A DNA stretch of 56,715 nt, from contig DATGUM010000038.1 in the NCBI GenBank assembly GCA_035301345.1, positions 1 through 56,715 of the forward strand. Reading direction: 5' to 3'. Position numbers and translations under genes: made by a program. This DNA comes from CALAMD01 sp035301345 (GTDB lineage Bacteria > Bacillota > Bacilli > Bacillales > Amphibacillaceae). Shown piece by piece: positions 51,555 through 56,715 of this stretch (position 1 is its first letter; every line of letters begins with the position of its first letter). The notes under the pieces are model-generated. The model was not told the DNA's origin and did no database searches. It saw only the letters and a list, made by a program, of their open reading frames with translations.

Positions 51555-52262
51555 ATGATTGAAGAAATTAATATATTTATCGCATTTGGAGCCGGATTTT
51601 TATCGTTTATCTCTCCATGTGTTTTACCTTTATATCCTGCATTCCTATCGTATATAACAGGAATGAGTATTCAAGAAATTAATGAAGATAATAAACAGTT
51701 AACGACACGTAGTATGTTGCATACGCTGTTCTTTTTACTCGGATTTTCTGTCGTTTTCATTATGTTAGGTTTTACGTCGACATTTCTGTCAGAATTCTTT
51801 ATGAAAAATCAAAACATAATTCGACAAATTGGTTCAATCGTCATCATTTTCTTTGGATTATTTATCGTCGGCATATTTAATACAGAATTTTTAATGAAAG
51901 ACCGTAAACTAACATTTAAAAATAGACCGGCTGGATTTATCGGTTCATTTTTAATTGGATTAACGTTCTCTATGGGTTGGACACCTTGTATGGGGCCAAT
52001 TTTAGCAATCGTTCTTTCACTCGCAGCTAATACGCCTGATCAAGGAATGATTATGATGATCAGTTATATTTTAGGGTTTGCGATTCCGTTTTTCGTCCTG
52101 TCATTCTTTGTAAGTAAATTAAAGTGGATTCGACGTTACAGTGCAAAGCTCGTAAAAATCGGTGGTTACATTATGATTGCTCTTGGTGTAGCATTGTTCT
52201 TTGATTTAATGACAAAATTGACTTCATTATTAGCAGGTTGGTTTAATTTCACTGGCTTTTAA
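51555..52262 (+). CDS. ccdA: Cytochrome c biogenesis protein CcdA
   Basis: Membrane thiol-electron carrier needed to mature cytochromes c. 235 residues, six membrane helices, with the redox cysteines C22 (SPCVLPLYPAFLSY) and C145 (GWTPCMGPILA). GGAGGG (51541-51546) sets ATG 51555; the frame opens 27 bases earlier. It works with a ResA-type thioredoxin, not in this window, and serves cytochrome c-550 at 26177. yneI, between ccdA and ccdC in B. subtilis, is missing. Confidence 0.97.
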   Translation: MIEEINIFIAFGAGFLSFISPCVLPLYPAFLSYITGMSIQEINEDNKQLTTRSMLHTLFFLLGFSVVFIMLGFTSTFLSEFFMKNQNIIRQIGSIVIIFFGLFIVGIFNTEFLMKDRKLTFKNRPAGFIGSFLIGLTFSMGWTPCMGPILAIVLSLAANTPDQGMIMMISYILGFAIPFFVLSFFVSKLKWIRRYSAKLVKIGGYIMIALGVALFFDLMTKLTSLLAGWFNFTGF

Positions 52263-52326
52263 AAAAACGGACTTATAATAATGTGCTACAATAGATGAAT
52301 ATCTTATAATGAAAGGTCTTAAACAT

Positions 52327-52791
52327 ATGTTTTTAATTGTTGCTAGTACAGTTGTTGCGATAGGTATGGCTACATTGATGATTTTCGTGCGCATGAAAGC
52401 AGCGGAACGTCCGACATCTGTTAAACGAATTATTATTCCACCATTGATGATGAGTACAGGTTGCTTTATGTTTATTTTTCCTGAGTTTCGCCTATCCGCG
52501 ATTCAAACGATTGAAGCCGTTACTGTTGGAATCATCTTTTCTATTTTGCTCATTAAATCATCAACTATGCGCATTGAAAAAGGACATATTTATTTAAGTC
52601 CGTCGAAATACTTTATTTTTATTCTATTTGGGTTACTCGGTCTTCGGGTGATTTTTAAGTTAATAATCGGTAGTTATATATCGTTCGGAGAGACGAGTGG
52701 TATGTTTTTCATTCTCGCACTTGCAATGATTTTCACGTGGCGACTGTCGATGTTAATCCAATTTAAACGACTAGAAAAACAGCTTAAATAA
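52327..52791 (+). CDS. ccdC: CcdC family membrane protein (YneJ)
   Basis: 154 residues with five membrane segments and the family stretch RMKAAERPTSVKRIIIPPLM followed by STGCFMFIFPEFR. Linked to cytochrome c biogenesis by its place next to ccdA; B. subtilis ccdC is dispensable and its biochemical role is open. GAAAGG eight or nine bases upstream sets ATG 52327; an ATG at 52309 lies before it. TATAAT (52274) and TGCTACAAT (52283-52291) upstream may be promoters. Confidence 0.92.
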   Translation: MFLIVASTVVAIGMATLMIFVRMKAAERPTSVKRIIIPPLMMSTGCFMFIFPEFRLSAIQTIEAVTVGIIFSILLIKSSTMRIEKGHIYLSPSKYFIFILFGLLGLRVIFKLIIGSYISFGETSGMFFILALAMIFTWRLSMLIQFKRLEKQLK

Positions 52792-52828
52792 AAGATCCTG
52801 TCAGATTAATTGTGACAGGATCTTTGTT
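52791..52828. terminator. Bidirectional terminator between ccdC and yneK
   Basis: Perfect 13-bp stem (AAAGATCCTGTCA, 52791-52803 with 52813-52825) between convergent genes. Confidence 0.85.
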
Positions 52829-53331
52829 TATTCAGCTTTTTTATTTACTTGGTGACGTTCTTTCCAGTCTTTTGCGTAAGTATCTTTCGACATATGGAAG
52901 TACTTTTCATACGGTGTGACGTCAATATTTTTTTCTGCTAAACGTTTACGTAAAAATTTATGATCGCGTTTCGGTGTTCCAATAATATATCCTTCAATAA
53001 TTATTTCTTCAGTAATTGTCGTTGCTTCTCTTCTTAAAGCAACTTCCCCAATTTTTCCAGCAATTGACCTTCGAGCAACATCTCTAAATAGTTCTGGCAC
53101 AGGTGTGACGAGTTCTTCAAGAAAATCAAGCTCTTCCTCACCCCACATATGTCGCGTTTGATCAATATAATGCTCTTGCCAATCCATATCCGATTTTCCG
53201 TCTTCTTTTGGTAGTTGCTTTAAAAATTTACGAAACATAAAGAAACCACCGATTGCCATTGCCCCAATTAATAAAAAACCCCAAAACACAATAAAGTAAT
53301 CATATATTAAAGACAAATTATTAACACCCAT
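52828..53331 (-). CDS. yneK: YneK family membrane protein (DUF2621)
   Basis: 167 residues: one N-terminal membrane helix (about 10-33) and a soluble domain with FRKFLKQLPKEDGKSDMDWQ, ELVTPVPELFRDVARRSIAG and GTPKRDHKFLRKRL. Function unknown. The ATG at 53331 lacks a good ribosome binding site; TTG at 53316, six bases after GGGTGT, is a possible alternative. The gene is convergent with ccdC and divergent from acnA. B. subtilis has cotM, sspP and sspO between yneK and citB; none is here. Confidence 0.9.
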   Translation of the reverse strand: MGVNNLSLIYDYFIVFWGFLLIGAMAIGGFFMFRKFLKQLPKEDGKSDMDWQEHYIDQTRHMWGEEELDFLEELVTPVPELFRDVARRSIAGKIGEVALRREATTITEEIIIEGYIIGTPKRDHKFLRKRLAEKNIDVTPYEKYFHMSKDTYAKDWKERHQVNKKAE

Positions 53332-53682
53332 TTCTTTGTCTGGTTAAAGAGTCGTTCAACCATATATTTTCATATAGTTAAATTATATCAACAATCATTG
53401 ATTTTTCAATAAAAGACTCTAGAAAGAGGGAACTTAAAGGTAATTTTAATACAGTTGATGATAAACAGTACTTTTACATAAATTAATTAAGTATAAGTAT
53501 AAGTTATATAAAAGAATCATATATTCGTATAGGCAATCTTTTTATAAACAGTTGTTTAATGTAAAAAATTCCTTTAACATAGTATATAGATATCGTCACG
53601 TCAAATGATTGTTATCTTTTTATGGATTTATTTTATTTTTATTTAAATGTACGTTGATACGCTATGAAATAGTAGAAGACAG
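53332..53682. other. yneK-acnA intergenic region
   Basis: About 350 AT-rich bases without a coding frame. The only promoter candidate I can offer for acnA is TTGTTT (53552-53557), 17 bases, TAACAT (53575-53580). I looked for CcpC dyads (ATAA-N9-TTAT) and found no clean one. No remnant of cotM, sspP or sspO is recognisable. Confidence 0.4.
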
Positions 53683-53699
53683 AAGGAGGATTATTGATT

Positions 53700-56402
53700 A
53701 TGAGTAATAAATTCCAAGCAAAAAAGCAATTTGAACTTGAAGGAAAAACTTACAATTACTATGAATTAAAAGCACTAGAAAATGACAAACAAACGATTAG
53801 CCGTTTACCATTCTCTGTTCGTGTATTATTAGAATCAGTTTTACGCCAGCATGACGGGAAAGTCATCAAGGACGAACACGTCGAAGGGTTATTAAACTGG
53901 GGAACGGAAAATGGAGCAGGTGTTGACGTACCATTTAAACCGTCACGTGTTATTTTACAAGACTTTACGGGTGTGCCAGCTGTTGTAGACTTAGCATCAC
54001 TGCGTAAAGCAATGGTCGATATGGGAGGGAACCCAGACGATATTAATCCAGAAGTCCCTGTTGATTTAGTCATTGACCACTCTGTTCAAGTCGATCAATA
54101 CGGAGTGCCTGGAGCACTGCAAGCGAATATGGAGCTTGAATTTGAACGAAATGCTGAACGTTATGAGTTTTTACATTGGGCACAAAAAGCGTTTGATAAC
54201 TATCGTGCTGTTCCACCAGCAACAGGAATCGTTCACCAAGTAAACTTAGAATATTTAGCAGATGTCGTTCACGGGAATGAAAATGAAGACGGTACGTACG
54301 AAGCGTTTCCAGACACGCTCGTAGGAACAGACTCTCATACGACGATGATTAACGGACTCGGTATTTTAGGCTGGGGTGTCGGTGGGATTGAAGCTGAAGC
54401 AGGTATGCTCGGACAGCCATCATATTTCCCAACACCAGAAGTTATCGGTGTGAAATTCACTGGAAACTTCCCGGAAGGAACGACAGCAACAGACTTAGCA
54501 CTTAAAGTTACTCAAGTGCTCCGTGATAAAAATGTTGTTGGAAAGTTCGTTGAATATTACGGACCAGGCTTACAGGATATGCCTTTAGCAGACCGCGCAA
54601 CAATTTCTAACATGGCACCAGAATACGGTGCAACGTGTGGATTTTTCCCAGTAGATGAAGAGTCATTAAACTACTTACGCCTCACAGGTCGTAGTGAAGA
54701 GAAAATCGCACTCGTTGAAAAATATTGTAAAGAAAACAACTTCTGGTATTCACCAGATATGGAAGACCCTGAATATACAGAAACAATTGAAATTAATTTA
54801 TCAGAACTTGAACCAAACTTAGCAGGACCGAAACGTCCACAAGATTTAATTCCTTTATCAAAAATGAAAGAAGAGTTCAACAAAGCAATTACTGCACCTG
54901 TTGGTAATCAAGGCTTCGGCTTAGACAAGTCAGAATTCGATAAAGAAATTGAAGTAGAGCATGCGAATGGCGATAAATCTGTGATGAAAACAGGTTCATT
55001 AGCGATTGCAGCGATTACGTCTTGTACGAATACGTCTAACCCACACGTTATGTTAGGGGCAGGACTACTTGCTAAAAATGCGATTGAAAAAGGATTAACA
55101 GTGCCACAACACGTTAAAACATCACTCGCACCAGGTTCAACGGTTGTTACACGCTATTTAGATGACTCTGGTCTAACGAAATACTTAGATGAACTCGGCT
55201 TTAACTTAGTCGGTTATGGATGTACAACATGTATCGGTAACTCAGGACCACTTTTACCAGAAATTGAAAAAGCTGTTGTTGAAAATGATTTAACAGTTTC
55301 GTCAGTACTTTCAGGTAACCGTAACTTTGAGGGACGTATTCACCCATTAACGAAAGCAAACTACTTAGCTTCACCACCACTCGTTGTTGCTTATGCGTTA
55401 GCTGGTACAGTTGATATTGATTTATCAAAAGAACCAATTAGTAAAGATAAAGACGGAAACGATGTATACATGAAAGATTTATGGCCGTCGATGCAAGAAA
55501 TTCAAAATGAAATTGATAACGTCGTAAATCCGACAATTTTCCGTTCAGAGTATGATAACGTATTTGCTTCAAATGAGAAGTGGAATGCTATTGATACGAC
55601 AGATGAACCGTTGTTTGCATGGGATAATGAATCAACATACATCCAAAACCCACCATTCTTTGAGGGGTTAACAAAAGATATTCGTCAAGTTGAATCACTT
55701 GAAGGATTACGTGCACTCGCACTATTTGGTGATTCAATTACGACAGATCACATTTCTCCAGCTGGAGCAATTGCATTAAATATGCCTGCAGGACAGTATT
55801 TACAAGACAAAGGCGTATCACCACGTGACTTTAACTCGTATGGATCACGTCGTGGAAATCACGAAGTCATGATGCGTGGAACGTTTGCGAACATCCGTAT
55901 TCGTAACCGTTTAGCGCCAGATACTGAAGGTGGGTACACAACGTACTGGCCAACAGGAGATGTTATGGCTATTTATGATGCAGCGATGAAATACAAAGAT
56001 GATGGAACAGGCTTAATCGTCATCGGTGGAAAAGATTACGGGATGGGCTCATCTCGAGACTGGGCAGCAAAAGGAGCAGGTCTACTCGGTGTTGAAACAG
56101 TTCTCGTCGAAAGCTACGAACGTATTCACCGTTCGAACTTAGTCATGATGGGTATTTTACCACTCGTCTTTGAAAAAGGAGAAAATGCCGATACACACGG
56201 ATTAACAGGAGAAGAAGCATTCACTGTTCATTTAAGTGAAGATATTACTCCGAACGAACGTGTGAAAGTAACGGCAGTTGATAACGATGGACAGACGAAA
56301 GAATTCCACGCAATTGCACGTTTCGATAGTGAAGTTGAAATTGACTATTACCGTAACGGCGGTATCCTACAAAAAGTATTACGTAGTAAATTAGAACAAT
56401 AA
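53700..56402 (+). CDS. acnA: Aconitate hydratase (AcnA/CitB type)
   Basis: TCA-cycle enzyme converting citrate to isocitrate; family members double as iron-responsive RNA-binding proteins. 900 residues with iron-sulfur cysteines C442 (TSCTNTSNP), C508 and C511 (GCTTCIGNSGPL), plus DSHTTMINGLGILGWGVGG and the C-terminal swivel domain (GDSITTDHISPAGAI, GMGSSRDWAAKG). AAGGAGGA nine bases upstream sets ATG 53700; a TTG at 53694 is too close. A 5' leader of more than 100 bases is likely. Terminator follows. Confidence 0.98.
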   Translation: MSNKFQAKKQFELEGKTYNYYELKALENDKQTISRLPFSVRVLLESVLRQHDGKVIKDEHVEGLLNWGTENGAGVDVPFKPSRVILQDFTGVPAVVDLASLRKAMVDMGGNPDDINPEVPVDLVIDHSVQVDQYGVPGALQANMELEFERNAERYEFLHWAQKAFDNYRAVPPATGIVHQVNLEYLADVVHGNENEDGTYEAFPDTLVGTDSHTTMINGLGILGWGVGGIEAEAGMLGQPSYFPTPEVIGVKFTGNFPEGTTATDLALKVTQVLRDKNVVGKFVEYYGPGLQDMPLADRATISNMAPEYGATCGFFPVDEESLNYLRLTGRSEEKIALVEKYCKENNFWYSPDMEDPEYTETIEINLSELEPNLAGPKRPQDLIPLSKMKEEFNKAITAPVGNQGFGLDKSEFDKEIEVEHANGDKSVMKTGSLAIAAITSCTNTSNPHVMLGAGLLAKNAIEKGLTVPQHVKTSLAPGSTVVTRYLDDSGLTKYLDELGFNLVGYGCTTCIGNSGPLLPEIEKAVVENDLTVSSVLSGNRNFEGRIHPLTKANYLASPPLVVAYALAGTVDIDLSKEPISKDKDGNDVYMKDLWPSMQEIQNEIDNVVNPTIFRSEYDNVFASNEKWNAIDTTDEPLFAWDNESTYIQNPPFFEGLTKDIRQVESLEGLRALALFGDSITTDHISPAGAIALNMPAGQYLQDKGVSPRDFNSYGSRRGNHEVMMRGTFANIRIRNRLAPDTEGGYTTYWPTGDVMAIYDAAMKYKDDGTGLIVIGGKDYGMGSSRDWAAKGAGLLGVETVLVESYERIHRSNLVMMGILPLVFEKGENADTHGLTGEEAFTVHLSEDITPNERVKVTAVDNDGQTKEFHAIARFDSEVEIDYYRNGGILQKVLRSKLEQ

Positions 56403-56416
56403 TTTTAAAAAACTTT

Positions 56417-56456
56417 AAATGAGTAAGGTTGTCATTCGACAGCTTTACTCATTTTT
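56417..56456 (+). terminator. Terminator after acnA
   Basis: 17-bp stem with two G-U pairs (56417-56433 with 56438-56454), tetraloop ATTC, T-rich 3' arm. Confidence 0.88.
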
Positions 56457-56467
56457 ATTATGATAAG

Positions 56468-56680
56468 GTATGAGTAAAATGTTTGTGGGACTATGCCCTA
56501 CTTATTGTGTAAAGTTTCCACTTCAGAAATGTCCTTCGCTTGTCCACGAAGAATTGAAGTGCATTCTTCGCACTATCAACTTCTAATCCCTCCACTGGCG
56601 TGTCGGTATTAGGGATTTTCGGATACGGCTATTCCCGCAGACGTCTCTGTACATTTCTTTCGTTCAAGTTAATTTACACA
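56468..56680 (-). repeat. Dispersed repeat, copy 2
   Basis: 213 bases, about 94% identical to 11529-11741 in the same orientation with no gaps. The changes are mostly transitions. It starts 12 bases after the acnA terminator. The last bases of the window (TGCGGGAAAGCA, from 56704) again contain the TGCGGGAA word, so a further element may begin there. Confidence 0.88.
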
Positions 56681-56715
56681 TGAAGATAGGCTTAAACGTT
56701 TATTGCGGGAAAGCA

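Overview
This 56.7 kb window is chromosomal DNA of a low-GC, Gram-positive member of the Bacillaceae. Almost every gene has a Bacillus subtilis counterpart, glycyl-tRNA synthetase is the split alpha/beta type, and the order follows two B. subtilis blocks: lepA-hrcA-grpE-dnaK-dnaJ ... sigA-cccA ... sodA-pbpA, then mutS-mutL-miaA-hfq-hflX ... lexA-yneB-ynzC-tkt-sirA-yneF-ccdA-ccdC-yneK-acnA. A membrane-anchored cytochrome c, CcdA/CcdC, SodA and aconitase suggest an aerobically respiring organism. I do not name a genus.

Layout. 1-8.3 kb: translation factor LepA (partial), the HrcA/CIRCE heat-shock operon, DnaJ, PrmA, DeoC and S21. 8.5-11.5 kb: NfeD protease, flotillin FloA and an unknown membrane protein. 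11.5-12.4 kb: a gene-free stretch with two inverted members of a dispersed repeat. 12.4-18.0 kb: phoH, pgpH, ybeY, dgkA, era, recO. 18.0-21.3 kb: a glycine T-box controlling glyQS. 21.3-26.0 kb: CcpN, PPDK regulator, primase and SigA. 26.1-33.3 kb: cytochrome c, TrmK, YqfO, CshB, endonuclease IV, a second NfeD-type protein and a Na/Pi transporter. 33.5-34.0 kb: five tRNAs (Asn, Met, Ile2, Ser, Phe). 34.1-38.0 kb: sodA, pbpA and two convergent membrane proteins. 38.1-46.4 kb: mutSL, miaA, hfq, hflX, ynbB. 46.5-48.4 kb: the LexA regulon locus. 48.4-56.4 kb: tkt, sirA, yneF, ccdA, ccdC, yneK and acnA. The window ends in a second copy of the dispersed repeat.

Points of interest. At the place where B. 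subtilis has the SOS division inhibitor yneA, there is only a 30-codon ORF with a strong ribosome binding site. It encodes one membrane segment and lies behind a LexA-controlled promoter; it may be a minimal SOS division-inhibitor peptide. Sporulation genes that sit between these genes in B. subtilis (yqfC, yqfD, cotE, spoVK, cotM, sspP, sspO) are all absent from their positions, yet sirA, whose only known job is linked to sporulation, is intact. The yqfC/yqfD slot is occupied by the repeat pair. Other items include a probable AUA start in nfeD, a tRNA-Ser with an unusual discriminator base, and perfect palindromes before sodA and ccdA.

All calls come from reading the sequence and from memory of the protein families; no database search was run.
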